Source: Arthrobacter citreus
Lineage (GTDB): Bacteria > Actinomycetota > Actinomycetes > Actinomycetales > Micrococcaceae
Assembly (NCBI RefSeq): GCF_009192745.1
Contig: NZ_VTFV01000002.1
Location: 372,001 to 436,000 of the forward strand
Length of the DNA: 64,000 bases
Direction of reading: 5' to 3'
In this document: positions 50,810 to 59,721 of the stretch, in pieces
Layout: every line of letters starts with the position of its first letter
How positions within the stretch are numbered: position 1 is the first letter of the stretch
Made by a program: the position numbers and the translations under genes
The notes under the pieces: model-generated
What the model was told of the DNA's origin: nothing
Databases searched by the model: none
The model's input: the letters and a program-made list of their open reading frames with translations, nothing else

Positions 50810-53731
50810 TCACCAGCCCTCGGACAGCACCCGGTCCAGCGCTCCCAGGAAGAACCGGGCACTTTCCGCCGTGAAGCACAGCGGCGGTTTGACCTTGAGG
50901 ATGTTCTGCCGGTCGCCCGTGGGCAGGACGATCACGCCGAGTTCGAGCATCCGGTCACAGATCGCACGGGTTTCATCGGTGGCTGGTTCCAGCGTGTTCC
51001 GGTCCCGGACAAACTCCACCCCCTGGTACAGGCCCATGCCGTGCACCGCGCCGATCAGCGGATGCCGGTCCATCAGCGCACGGAACCCCTCAGACAAAAC
51101 CTGACCCACGGCGTCGGCGTTCTGCTGCAGCTGCTCCTTCTCGATCACGTCCAGGACGGTTACCCCGATCCGGCTGCTGAGCGTGCTGCCGCCGCCGGAG
51201 GAGAAGAAGGAGCCTTCGGACGCCAGCGCCGCCGCGATCTCCTTCCGCGTGATCACTGCTCCGAGCGGATGCCCGTTGCCCATCGCCTTGGCCATGGTGA
51301 TGATGTCCGGCACCACCCCGTGCTCCTCGAAGCCCCAGAAATGCCGGCCAAGCCGGCCGTAGCCCATCTGCACTTCATCGCAGACACAGACCCCGCCCTG
51401 CGCGCGGACCGCGGCGTACACCTGTTCCAGGTACCCCGTCGGGGTGCCGACCGCGCCGGCGTTGCCGTTGCGCGGTTCGGCGATGAAGGTGCCCACCGGG
51501 GTGCCGGCGTCGTGCAGCTGCTGCAGTTGGTGCGCGACGCCGGCGGCGTAGGCAGCGCCCGCGCCCTCACCGCGGTGCCGGCCGCGGTAGGCGTTCGGGG
51601 CGTCCGCGACATGCACCCAGCCGGGCCGGGTTTCAAGTGCCCGGGGGTTGTCCGAGACGGAGGTGGAGACGGCATCGGCGCCCAGCGACCAGCCGTGGTA
51701 GGACTCGTGCACACACAGCACGTCCTCGCGGCCGGTGAACGCCTTGGCCAGCCGCAGGGCCAGCTCCACCGCCTCGGAACCGCTGTTGACCAGCAGCACC
51801 GTGTCGAAAGAGTCCGGCACCTTGGCCAGCAGCCGTTCGGACAGTTCGGCCACAGATGCGTAGTGGAACCGCGAATTGGTGTTCAGCCTCCGCCACTGGC
51901 GTGCCGCAGTTTCCGCGACCTCGGGGTGGCCGTGCCCAAGAGCGGTGACGTTGTTGACCATGTCCAGGTAGTGCCGCCCGGTGGTGCTGATCAGGTGTTC
52001 TTTCCAGCCGCGCTCGATCCGCGGCGGGGCGCCGTAGTAGTGCGTCTGCAGGGCGTCGTAGGCGCTCGTTCGGCGCCGCAGCAGCTCGTCCGCTCCGGCG
52101 TCGGCCGCTGCCGCCGGCGCGGTGCTGAGCAGCGGCGCCGGATCCTGGAACACCGCCGCGTAGCCGGAGAACTCACTGGCCTTCACAAAGCGCGGCGGTG
52201 TCCCGGCCACCGGATAGGCACCGGGCACCTGGAGCCAGACCGTCAGCGCATCCGGCCCGGTCTGTCCGATCCGCGAACCGGCCTCCACCGGCCCTTCGGC
52301 CAGGTCCAAAACGGCACCGGAGAGCACGACGGCGGCGTCCCCGCCTTCCAGCCGCATGGTCCCGTCCCCGCCCGCGGACAGTGTCCCGGCGAACGGCGCG
52401 TAGATGGCCAGCGGCTGAGGGGAGTGGACCTCGACGGCGAGGGCAACGTTCGCCGGCTCTTCGGTGCTCAGCGCGGTGGCCCTGGTCAGGCGGGCTTCGC
52501 CGTAGGCAGTGACCGCTGGGGCGCCCGGACCGCCGGCAGCGGCGAGAATCCGGTGCTCCTCGGCTTCTCCGTTCTGCCAGGACCCGTCGCGGAAGTCCTC
52601 GCTGTTCCAGCCGAAGTCCACGCGGCCCGGTTCGGCCAGCTCAGGCAGCAGGGGCAGCCAGGCGGAGGTGTCCGGCGCCGCCGGAAGCGGCTGGCCCAGG
52701 GCGGTTCGGATCGCGGCCTCGGCAGCGTTCCAGTCATAGCGGGCCGGAACCTCGAACATGGTCCACTCGCGGTCCAGGGCGTCGGAGGCGTAGTCGTTGC
52801 CGGCGTCGACAGTGACCTGGTGCTCACCGCTGACAGCGAGCACTGCACCGCGCAGGACGATTAGCGGCCACAGTGCCCGCACTTCGGCGTCGGACAGCGG
52901 TGCCTGGGCGTGGAAAGCCTGGATCATGGGCAGCACGGTGAGCGGGTTGGTCGGATCGTGGTGGAACAGCGCAGAGCAGCCGACCGCCAGCTCCGCCACC
53001 CGCCAGCTGTACATTGCATCGCTGAAGTCGATGATGCCGGTGAGCTCGACTGCCCCGCCCGCGGCAGGTTCGCAGACCACGTTGTCGTCGGTCATGTCTC
53101 CATGGACGGCCTGGACCGGCAACTGATGCTTCAGCGGTTCCAGGGCAGCATTGATGCGCTCCAGCGTCTGTAGCAGCAGGGCCCGTTTCCAGTCTTCGCG
53201 GACGAAGGACACCAGCGCGGCGACCACGTCTTCACCGGCACGCAGGTCCCACTGGAGTGCCCGCTCCAGGCCCGGATGCTCCAGCCCAGCCAGCGCGGCA
53301 CTGGTCCGTCCCAGCCAGTCCCCGAGAGCGGCGCGCAGGGGAGCGCCCAGATGCGGCCGGTCAATGACCGGGGTGCCGTCCACGAAGGTCAGCAGCCGCA
53401 GGCAGTGCTCCTGTTCGTCCAGCACGGCGGTTTCCACCAGCTCCCCATTCACCGAGGACAGCGGCAGCGGAGTGGCGAAGCCGGCCGCGGTGAGCCGCTC
53501 CATGGCGGCGTTCTGCGCTTCGATCTCCGTGCGGGTGAAGGCCGGGTTGCTGATCTTCAGCAACAGCTTGGACCCGTCGGCAGCAGTCAGCCGGAAATTG
53601 CGGTCCTGCTGGCTGCCCAGTTCCCGAACCCGGGAGACCGCCAGCCCGTAGAACTCCCCGGCCAGCCGGACGGCGTCGTCCGCGGAAACCGCGGGGCGGG
53701 GCAGGCCCTCGGGGGCAATGAGTGCAGACAT
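50810..53731 (-). CDS. Phosphotransferase-aminotransferase class III fusion (AGXT2L/ETNPPL-like)
   Basis: A 973-residue three-part protein. Residues about 20-350 form an APH/choline-kinase-like domain with VHGDMTDDNVV (catalytic Asp) and IIDFSDAMYSWRVAELA (metal Asp). Residues about 380-560 are a beta-rich linker with IYAPFAGTL and IGQTGPDALTVWLQVPG, like an M23/lipoyl-like fold. Residues about 570-970 form a PLP aminotransferase, with NNVTALGHGHPEV, VNSGSEAVELALRLAK, CDEVQMGYGRLGRHFWGFE and the PLP Lys in ITMAKAMGNGHPLGAV. The aminotransferase type resembles phosphoethanolamine/phosphohydroxylysine phospholyases. It could phosphorylate an amino alcohol and then eliminate it. Substrate unknown. 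Confidence 0.9.
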   Translation of the reverse strand: MSALIAPEGLPRPAVSADDAVRLAGEFYGLAVSRVRELGSQQDRNFRLTAADGSKLLLKISNPAFTRTEIEAQNAAMERLTAAGFATPLPLSSVNGELVETAVLDEQEHCLRLLTFVDGTPVIDRPHLGAPLRAALGDWLGRTSAALAGLEHPGLERALQWDLRAGEDVVAALVSFVREDWKRALLLQTLERINAALEPLKHQLPVQAVHGDMTDDNVVCEPAAGGAVELTGIIDFSDAMYSWRVAELAVGCSALFHHDPTNPLTVLPMIQAFHAQAPLSDAEVRALWPLIVLRGAVLAVSGEHQVTVDAGNDYASDALDREWTMFEVPARYDWNAAEAAIRTALGQPLPAAPDTSAWLPLLPELAEPGRVDFGWNSEDFRDGSWQNGEAEEHRILAAAGGPGAPAVTAYGEARLTRATALSTEEPANVALAVEVHSPQPLAIYAPFAGTLSAGGDGTMRLEGGDAAVVLSGAVLDLAEGPVEAGSRIGQTGPDALTVWLQVPGAYPVAGTPPRFVKASEFSGYAAVFQDPAPLLSTAPAAAADAGADELLRRRTSAYDALQTHYYGAPPRIERGWKEHLISTTGRHYLDMVNNVTALGHGHPEVAETAARQWRRLNTNSRFHYASVAELSERLLAKVPDSFDTVLLVNSGSEAVELALRLAKAFTGREDVLCVHESYHGWSLGADAVSTSVSDNPRALETRPGWVHVADAPNAYRGRHRGEGAGAAYAAGVAHQLQQLHDAGTPVGTFIAEPRNGNAGAVGTPTGYLEQVYAAVRAQGGVCVCDEVQMGYGRLGRHFWGFEEHGVVPDIITMAKAMGNGHPLGAVITRKEIAAALASEGSFFSSGGGSTLSSRIGVTVLDVIEKEQLQQNADAVGQVLSEGFRALMDRHPLIGAVHGMGLYQGVEFVRDRNTLEPATDETRAICDRMLELGVIVLPTGDRQNILKVKPPLCFTAESARFFLGALDRVLSEGW

Positions 53732-53826
53732 GTTCCATCCCGGATCAACGGCGGTTCAAATAGTGCCCCGATCGTATTCGGCCCCTGAACAGGCCTTCAA
53801 TGAATTGGGAAATTATGACGCCGCGG

Positions 53827-55770
53827 CTAGACGGAACCGGGGACCGGCGCCGAAGCCACCGCAGCCGGTTTGCCTGCCCGCCGGAACAGGGTCTTGCCGT
53901 GCAGGGCACGCAGCGCGTTGAGGATGGTGGCGAGGTCCACCAGCTCCTGGGTCAGGGCGCCGGCCACAGCCGGAATGTAGCCGAAAGCGGCCACCAGCAT
54001 GAGAACCAGGCTCAGGGCGATGCCCAGCCAAATACTGCCCAGCGCCACCTGCATGGTCCGCCTGCTGATGTCCACGGCGGTGGCAACCTTGGAGATGTCA
54101 TCCGCGACGATAACGGCGTCGGCGGACTCGCTGGCCGCCGTCGAGCCGCGGGCACCCATGGCGATTCCGACGTCGGCAGCTGCCAGCACCGGGGCGTCGT
54201 TGACGCCGTCGCCCACCATGATCACCGGCCGCAGGGGCAGTGCCGCCACAGCCTTCACCTTGTCTTCGGGCAGCAGCTCGGCGCGCACATCGGAAATGCC
54301 GACCGTGCGGCCCATGCTTTCGGCGGTGGCCAGGCCGTCGCCGGTGAGCATGACCGTCTCGCGGATCCCCAGCCCGCGCAGCCGCTGCAGGGTGGCGGCG
54401 GCGTTTTCGCGGGCCGTATCGCTGAGGATCAGGGTGCCGGCGAAGCGTCCGTCCACACTGAGGTAAACCACCATTTGGCCCGGTGCGAGGTCCGCCGCCT
54501 GCGTCGCCGGGTCCACTTCCTCAACGAACCGGCGCTTTCCTACCCGCACGGTTCGCCCGTCAATGAAGGCCTCGACGCCGTTGGTCGCCACCTCCTGGGC
54601 GGTGTCCGCAGGGTGGACCGGCAGACCGCGTTCCTCGGCGGAAGCCAGCACCGACGCGGCCAGTACATGGGAGGAGTATTGCTCCGCGGACGCGGCAAGG
54701 GCGAGCAGCTCATCGGCGTCGAAGCCGTTGACCGGATTAACCGAGACCAGCTCGGGACGGCCGTAGGTGAGGGTGCCGGTCTTGTCGAACGCGGCGCTCT
54801 TCGCGGTGGAAAGCTGCTCCAGCACCGCGCCGCCCTTGACGATGATGCCGTGCCGGGCGGAGCGGCTCATGCCGCCCATAAACGCCACCGGTGCCGCGAT
54901 CAGCAGCGGGCACGGGGTGGCCAGCACCAGCACTTCGGCGAACCGCACCGGATCCCCGGAAACGGCCCATGCAATGCCGGCAATCAGCAGGGAAACGATC
55001 GTGAAGGGCACTGCGAAGCGGTCCGCGAGCCGCACCACGGGAGCCTTGGATTCGCTGGCCTCCTGCACCAGGGCGACGATGCGCTGGTACTGGCTGTTCG
55101 CCGTCGTCGCTGTGGCCTGGATGCGTACCGCGTGTGTGCCGTTGACCGAACCGCTCATCACTGCGTCGCCGGCAGCACGGGAGACCGGAATCGCCTCACC
55201 GGTCAGGGACGACTCATCGAAGGCCGCGGCGGGGGAGAGCAGGACGCCGTCAACGGGCACCACTTCGGAGGGTTTGACGAGCAGGATGTCGCCCACCGAA
55301 ACCTCGGTGGCGGGGATGTCTTCGGCCAGTTCGGCGGCAGCTTTGCCGGAGGCCGCATTGCCGCCGGTATCCGCGCCGGAAGGCAGCCGGTGCGCGATCT
55401 GCGGGGCGCGGTCCAGCAGGGCATCGAGTTCGCCCTTGGCCCGGCCCGCGGCGTAGTCCTCCAGCGCCTCACCGCCGGAGAGCATCAGCACGATAATCAG
55501 CGAGGCAATGTACTCGCCCACGGCAACGGTGGCGAGCATGGCGATGACGGCCAGGATATCCAGGCCGTAGTGCCCGCGCTTGATGTCCTGCACCATGCCG
55601 TAACCGGTGATGCCTACGATTCCCAGCGTGTACAGGCTGGCGATCCACTGCGCCGGCCCGCCGGCCCCGGTTCCCCACAGGATAAGGACGACGGCGAGCA
55701 CCACCACGGTTGCCGCAACTACCGGGTAGTGCCGGACGGCCTTCTGGAAGGACACACGGTTAAGAGCCAT
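53827..55770 (-). CDS. P1B-type heavy-metal translocating ATPase with CPL motif
   Basis: A 647-residue cation pump. P-type motifs present are TGEAIPVSR (actuator), DKTGTLTYG (phosphorylated Asp), GDGVNDAPVLAAADVG, and the membrane motif TPCPLLIAAPVAFMGG. The metal-site CPx reads CPL rather than CPC, CPH or SPC, and the usual SxHP loop reads SSHVLAASV. There is no N-terminal HMA domain. These changes place it in a less-studied P1B branch common in actinobacteria; the transported metal cannot be deduced. A transcription regulator is not adjacent apart from the IclR gene upstream. Confidence 0.9.
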   Translation of the reverse strand: MALNRVSFQKAVRHYPVVAATVVVLAVVLILWGTGAGGPAQWIASLYTLGIVGITGYGMVQDIKRGHYGLDILAVIAMLATVAVGEYIASLIIVLMLSGGEALEDYAAGRAKGELDALLDRAPQIAHRLPSGADTGGNAASGKAAAELAEDIPATEVSVGDILLVKPSEVVPVDGVLLSPAAAFDESSLTGEAIPVSRAAGDAVMSGSVNGTHAVRIQATATTANSQYQRIVALVQEASESKAPVVRLADRFAVPFTIVSLLIAGIAWAVSGDPVRFAEVLVLATPCPLLIAAPVAFMGGMSRSARHGIIVKGGAVLEQLSTAKSAAFDKTGTLTYGRPELVSVNPVNGFDADELLALAASAEQYSSHVLAASVLASAEERGLPVHPADTAQEVATNGVEAFIDGRTVRVGKRRFVEEVDPATQAADLAPGQMVVYLSVDGRFAGTLILSDTARENAAATLQRLRGLGIRETVMLTGDGLATAESMGRTVGISDVRAELLPEDKVKAVAALPLRPVIMVGDGVNDAPVLAAADVGIAMGARGSTAASESADAVIVADDISKVATAVDISRRTMQVALGSIWLGIALSLVLMLVAAFGYIPAVAGALTQELVDLATILNALRALHGKTLFRRAGKPAAVASAPVPGSV

Positions 55771-55932
55771 GCTTTCGTTTTAGGCTCCTTTGCACCGGGT
55801 TTCCAGCAAGAGAAAGCTTGCCTAACCCCGATGGGCCCGGAATCGCTCCGTTGTGGGTCAACGGCCCGCCGCGCAGCGGAGCAAAGGCCACAAAGCGGAG
55901 CGAGGCGCACCAACCGGAGCGGAAGCCGGTTT

Positions 55933-56646
55933 CTAGGTCAGCTGCGCTTCGATCTGCCGGACGCTTTCAATAAGCCGCGCGCCGATGCCGGCATCGTCCT
56001 TCCCGGTACCGAAGTACACCACGGACAGGGATGCCGGCAGCTGGCCGGGCACCTGCACCGGAACGGCCACGGAGCCGACGCCGTCGATCACCTCGCTGTG
56101 GCTGGTGGCGTAGCCGCGGCGGCGGGCCAGCCGAGCCTCGTCGCGGTACGGCTGTCCGGGGGCGAGCCGGTTCCAGTGCTCCTCGGAGACCGCTGACTGG
56201 ATCGCGATGCCCGGTGCGCCCGCGGTGAAGGAATGCCGGGTGCCCGGCCGCTGGATCAGCGCGGTGCGGCTGTGCCGGGGCTCAACGGTGACCAGGGTGA
56301 CGCAGTCGTGCTGGTCCCACACGGCGATGAAGGCGGTCATGGACAGTTCGTTCGCCAGGACGGTCAGCTCCGGCAGTGCGGCGGACTGCAGGTCGCGGGA
56401 GACTCCCCGGGCCAGGGCAGCGAGTCCGGGCGCAGCTGAAACCCGGCCGGCTTCGTCGCGCATCACCAGCGAATGCGCCTCCAGCGTGCGCAGGATCCGG
56501 TAGGCGATGGAGCGGTGCACGCCCAGGCCGGCGGAGAGCTCGGCGATGGTCAGCGGCGCCTCGGATTCGGCCAGGAGTTCCAGCGCCTGGATCCCGCGGG
56601 ACAGGGTCTGGGACTGGGAGCCGGAACCGGTGGACGCAGAAGTCAT
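55933..56646 (-). CDS. IclR family transcriptional regulator
   Basis: A 237-residue regulator. The winged helix covers about residues 10-70 (LSRGIQALELLAESEAPLTIAELSAGLGVHRSIAYRILRTLEAHSL). The effector domain follows with LSMTAFIAVWDQHDCVTLVTVEPRHS and HSFTAGAPGIAIQSAV. It is in the same direction as the Mn-type ABC genes upstream (gap 15 bp) and the P-type ATPase downstream; neither is a typical IclR target, so its regulon is unclear. Confidence 0.92.
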   Translation of the reverse strand: MTSASTGSGSQSQTLSRGIQALELLAESEAPLTIAELSAGLGVHRSIAYRILRTLEAHSLVMRDEAGRVSAAPGLAALARGVSRDLQSAALPELTVLANELSMTAFIAVWDQHDCVTLVTVEPRHSRTALIQRPGTRHSFTAGAPGIAIQSAVSEEHWNRLAPGQPYRDEARLARRRGYATSHSEVIDGVGSVAVPVQVPGQLPASLSVVYFGTGKDDAGIGARLIESVRQIEAQLT

Positions 56647-56661
56647 GCGCCCATCATAGGC

Positions 56662-57525
56662 TCAGGCCACCGCCGCACGGCGCCGCCTTCCGGCAGCGAT
56701 TGCGCGACCAACCACTCCCTGACGTGGGCTGAAAAGATACGCGAGGGTGAAAACGGCGCCCTGGGCCAGCACCACCATGGGGCCGGTGGCGGTGTCCAGG
56801 TAGTAGCTGGCGTAAATGCCGGCGACTGCGCAGCCCGCCGCCATAAGGGGGGCGATCAGCAGCATTCGGTTGAACCGGTCGGTGAGCAGGTAGGCGGTGG
56901 AGCCGGGAATGATCAGCATCGCGACCACCAGGACCACACCCACGGCCTGCAGGGCGACGACGGCGGTGAGCGCCAGCAGCCCCAGCAGCGCTGCGCCGAG
57001 CAACCGCGGATTAAGCCCGACGGCGTGGGCCTGGGTGGGGTCGAAGGCGTACAGGGTGAAGTCGCGGCGTTTGAACAGCAACACCGCCAGGGTCAGCGCG
57101 GCCAGGACGGCGACCTGCGCCAGGTCCGCGGAGCTTACGCCCAGCAGGTTGCCGAAGATGATGTGGTTCAAGTCGGTCTGGCTTGGCGTCACGGAGATCA
57201 GCACGAGTCCGGCGGCGAACAGTGTGGTGAAGACGATGCCGATCGCCGCGTCCTCCTTGATCCGGCTGGTGTCGCGCACCAGGCCGATCAGGCCGACGGC
57301 CAGGAACCCGAAGATTACGGCTCCCAGCGCGAACGGTGCGCCCACCACATAGGCCAGTACAACGCCGGGCAGCACGGCGTGGGAGACGGCGTCGCCCATG
57401 AGCGACCAGCCGATCAGCACCAGCCAGCAGGAGAGTACCCCGCAGACCACCGACGCGATGACGGCGGTGGCCAGTGCCCGGACCATGAAGTCGTAGGAGA
57501 GGGGGTCGGTGAGCAGCTCGATCAC
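56662..57525 (-). CDS. Metal ABC transporter permease (MntB/ZnuB type)
   Basis: A 287-residue ABC-3 family permease with eight or nine helices: LIGWSLMGDAVSHAVLPGVVLAYVVG is the family signature near residue 40, followed by RRDFTLYAFDPTQAHAVGLNPRLLG, the coupling helix region. Its start overlaps the ATPase stop by four bases (ATGA). With the binding protein two genes upstream it forms a manganese-type importer. Confidence 0.93.
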   Translation of the reverse strand: MIELLTDPLSYDFMVRALATAVIASVVCGVLSCWLVLIGWSLMGDAVSHAVLPGVVLAYVVGAPFALGAVIFGFLAVGLIGLVRDTSRIKEDAAIGIVFTTLFAAGLVLISVTPSQTDLNHIIFGNLLGVSSADLAQVAVLAALTLAVLLFKRRDFTLYAFDPTQAHAVGLNPRLLGAALLGLLALTAVVALQAVGVVLVVAMLIIPGSTAYLLTDRFNRMLLIAPLMAAGCAVAGIYASYYLDTATGPMVVLAQGAVFTLAYLFSPRQGVVGRAIAAGRRRRAAVA

Positions 57526-58310
57526 GGTTGGCCTGCTTTCAGCGTCCCGGCATTCACTGTCCCGGCCGGAACCGGAGTGCCGTCCTCCAGTACATTGAGC
57601 CCGAATGCCCGGGCCAGCTGCTCGGGCCGCAGCACCTCCTGCGGGGTCCCGTGTGCCAGGACGCGGCGCATCAGCAGCACGGCTTCGTCGGCAAGCTGGG
57701 GGAGAGCATGCAGGTCATGGGTGGAGACGAGGATGGTCCTGCCGTCAGCGGCCAGTTCCCGCAGCAGAGCGGTAATGGTTGCCTCCGACCGCTTGTCGAC
57801 GCCGGCGAACGGCTCATCGAGCAGCAGCACCGACGCGCCCTGGGCAATGCCGCGGGCCACGAAGGCACGTTTTTTCTGCCCGCCGGAGAGCCTGCCTATT
57901 TGCCGCTCCGCCAGATCGGTCAGTTCCACCCGTGCCAGGGCTTCGGTGACGGCGGCCCGGTCTGCGGCGCGGGGCCGGCGGGTGGGCCCCATGTGTCCGT
58001 AGCGTCCGGTCATCACCACGTCCTTGACGCTGAGCGGAAACGTCCAGTCCACGTCCTCGCTCTGCGGAACGTAGGCGACAAGTCCGGATGTGCGAGCCTT
58101 CGCCGGGGACAGTCCGCTGAGCCGGACCGTCCCGGCGGCCGGCTTCACCAGGCCCATGAGGGACTTGAACAGGGTGGACTTGCCCGAACCGTTCATGCCG
58201 ACGAGTCCGCAGACGCGGCCCGGCTGGACGGTGAGGCTGACGCCGTCCAGCGCCGTGACGTCGTCGTACTTCACCGTCACGGAGTTCAGTTCCAGTGCCG
58301 GTGCGGCCAT
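57522..58310 (-). CDS. Metal ABC transporter ATP-binding protein
   Basis: A 262-residue ATPase: Walker A GMNGSGKST, signature LSGGQKKRAFVA, Walker B VLLLDEPFAG, switch His STHDLH. Its start overlaps the stop of the binding-protein gene by one base (TGATG), and its stop overlaps the permease start, so the three genes are translationally coupled. The substrate type follows from the binding protein (Mn-like ligand set). Confidence 0.94.
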   Translation of the reverse strand: MAAPALELNSVTVKYDDVTALDGVSLTVQPGRVCGLVGMNGSGKSTLFKSLMGLVKPAAGTVRLSGLSPAKARTSGLVAYVPQSEDVDWTFPLSVKDVVMTGRYGHMGPTRRPRAADRAAVTEALARVELTDLAERQIGRLSGGQKKRAFVARGIAQGASVLLLDEPFAGVDKRSEATITALLRELAADGRTILVSTHDLHALPQLADEAVLLMRRVLAHGTPQEVLRPEQLARAFGLNVLEDGTPVPAGTVNAGTLKAGQP

Positions 58311-59239
58311 CAGGAACCGGCTCCGGCCAGTGCGGCGATGATGGTTTCTGAATCGTGGCGGATCAGGTCGAGGTAGGTGGGCACCGGTCCGCCTTCCTCG
58401 GAAAGGGAGTCGACGTACAGGACGCCGCCGAACTTTGCGCCCGAGGCCTCGACCACCTGCTGCATGGGTGCGTCAGAAACAGTGGACTCGCAGAAGACGG
58501 CGGGAACCTGGTTGTCCTTGACGAATTCGATGGTGGCGGCGATCTGCTGCGGGGTGGCCTGTTGTTCCGCGTTCACCGCCCAGATGTAGCGTTCGGTGAG
58601 TCCGGCGTCGCGGGCCAGATAGGAGAACGCGCCTTCACAGGTGACCAGCGCCCGCTGGGATTCCGGCAGGGCACCGAGCTTGGTGACCAGCTGGTCCTGC
58701 ACCTCCTGCAGTTCCTGCTTGTACGCCTCCGCGTTGGCTCGGAAGGCATCGGCGTTCGCCGGATCGAGTTCGGCGAAGGCCTCCGTCATGTTCTCCACGT
58801 AGACCTGCGCGTTCAGCGGGGACATCCACGCATGCGGATTGGGCAGGCCGGCATAGGCGTCCTCGGCGATGCTGACCGGGTCCACGCCTTCGCTGACCGT
58901 CACCCGGGGGACGTCCAGGTCAGCGGTGAACTGCTCGAACCAGGCCTCGAGGTTCATGCCGTTATCCAGGATCAGGTCCGCCTGCGAGGCGCGGCGGATA
59001 TCTCCGGGAGTGGGTTCGTAGCCGTGGATCTCGGCTCCGGCCTTGGTGATGGACTCGACCTGCAGGTGCTCGCCGGCCACGTTCTCAGCCATGTCTGCCA
59101 GCACCGTGAACGTGGTCAGGACAACTGGTTTTTCACTGCCGGGCTCGGACGCGGCGGTGCCGGAGCAGGCGGACAGGGCGAGCAGAAGGGCGGCAGCCGG
59201 CAGCACTGCCAGGCGGCGGAAACTGTGAACGGTCTTCAT
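58310..59239 (-). CDS. Mn-type metal ABC transporter substrate-binding lipoprotein
   Basis: A 309-residue TroA/PsaA-class protein with lipobox LSAC (Cys25). Metal ligands can be placed at His72 (IHGYEPTPGD), His136 (NPHAWMSPL), Glu202 (CEGAFSYLARDAG) and Asp277 (YVDSLSEEGGP). The His-His-Glu-Asp set, with spacing 66 and 75 residues for the last three as in PsaA, indicates manganese rather than the three-His zinc type. No His-rich loop is present, which also argues against zinc. The start at 59239 begins the signal peptide; an upstream in-frame ATG lies before the operator boxes. Confidence 0.93.
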   Translation of the reverse strand: MKTVHSFRRLAVLPAAALLLALSACSGTAASEPGSEKPVVLTTFTVLADMAENVAGEHLQVESITKAGAEIHGYEPTPGDIRRASQADLILDNGMNLEAWFEQFTADLDVPRVTVSEGVDPVSIAEDAYAGLPNPHAWMSPLNAQVYVENMTEAFAELDPANADAFRANAEAYKQELQEVQDQLVTKLGALPESQRALVTCEGAFSYLARDAGLTERYIWAVNAEQQATPQQIAATIEFVKDNQVPAVFCESTVSDAPMQQVVEASGAKFGGVLYVDSLSEEGGPVPTYLDLIRHDSETIIAALAGAGS

Positions 59240-59251
59240 GCGGAAAACCAT

Positions 59252-59292
59252 AAGTTCGGTGCATCGATTAAACAAGTTCGGTGCACCTAACT
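59252..59292. promoter_or_regulatory. Tandem operator boxes of the Mn-type ABC operon
   Basis: AAGTTCGGTGCATCG and AAGTTCGGTGCACCTAA start 22 bp apart just before the binding-protein gene. The second contains TTCGGTGCACCTAA (59277-59290), a near-perfect palindrome with TTAGGTGCACCGAA, like a DtxR/MntR-family site. Two sites spaced about two helical turns suggest cooperative Mn-dependent repression. Confidence 0.7.
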
Positions 59293-59336
59293 TTGTCACA
59301 TCGGGCGAATGGTCCGGTTCAGGCTCGTCAAACACA

Positions 59337-59561
59337 TCAGGGAAGGCGGCGGCGGCTCAGCAGGCCGGACCCGAGCAGGAGCAGGCCGCCGGCCAGCGGC
59401 CACCACAGGTACATGGAAATGGTCCCGCCCACAAAGGCGGTCACCAGCACGGCGATCATCACGGCGCTGACCAGCAGCACCCCCGCCACAATCCGGGCCC
59501 GTCCGCGGTGCGGAGGCGGGATGGGCGGCAGCCAAGTGGGACGTTCGTCGATCCACTCCAT
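59337..59561 (-). CDS. Small membrane protein, unknown
   Basis: A 74-residue protein with a polar Pro-rich start (ERPTWLPPIPPPHRG) and two membrane helices (IVAGVLLVSAVMIAVLVTAFVGG, MYLWWPLAGGLLLLGSGLL) with a basic C-terminus (SRRRLP). The length and pattern are common in actinobacteria. The frame remains open upstream but only this portion looks like protein. Confidence 0.7.
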   Translation of the reverse strand: MEWIDERPTWLPPIPPPHRGRARIVAGVLLVSAVMIAVLVTAFVGGTISMYLWWPLAGGLLLLGSGLLSRRRLP

Positions 59562-59721
59562 CCGGCCAGTGTAAGAGTGTGCGGTCCGCCTGCAACCCGG
59601 CCCCGGCAAAAAATCCGCCCGGGCGCCAAAGCCGGCGCTCGCCGTCGTGCATCCCTTTTGTCCGCGCTGCCGAACTGGCACAGTGGCGTTCAACCACTTC
59701 CAAACCTGCAGAGGAGTTCCC

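Noticed and set aside
50282-52864. 860-codon plus-strand open frame
   Set aside because: Antisense to the lipoprotein and the kinase-aminotransferase fusion, which have clear domains and start sites. Composition is typical of a shadow frame.
53800-56196. 798-codon plus-strand open frame
   Set aside because: Antisense to the P-type ATPase and IclR genes; low-complexity His/Gly/Arg content with no motif.
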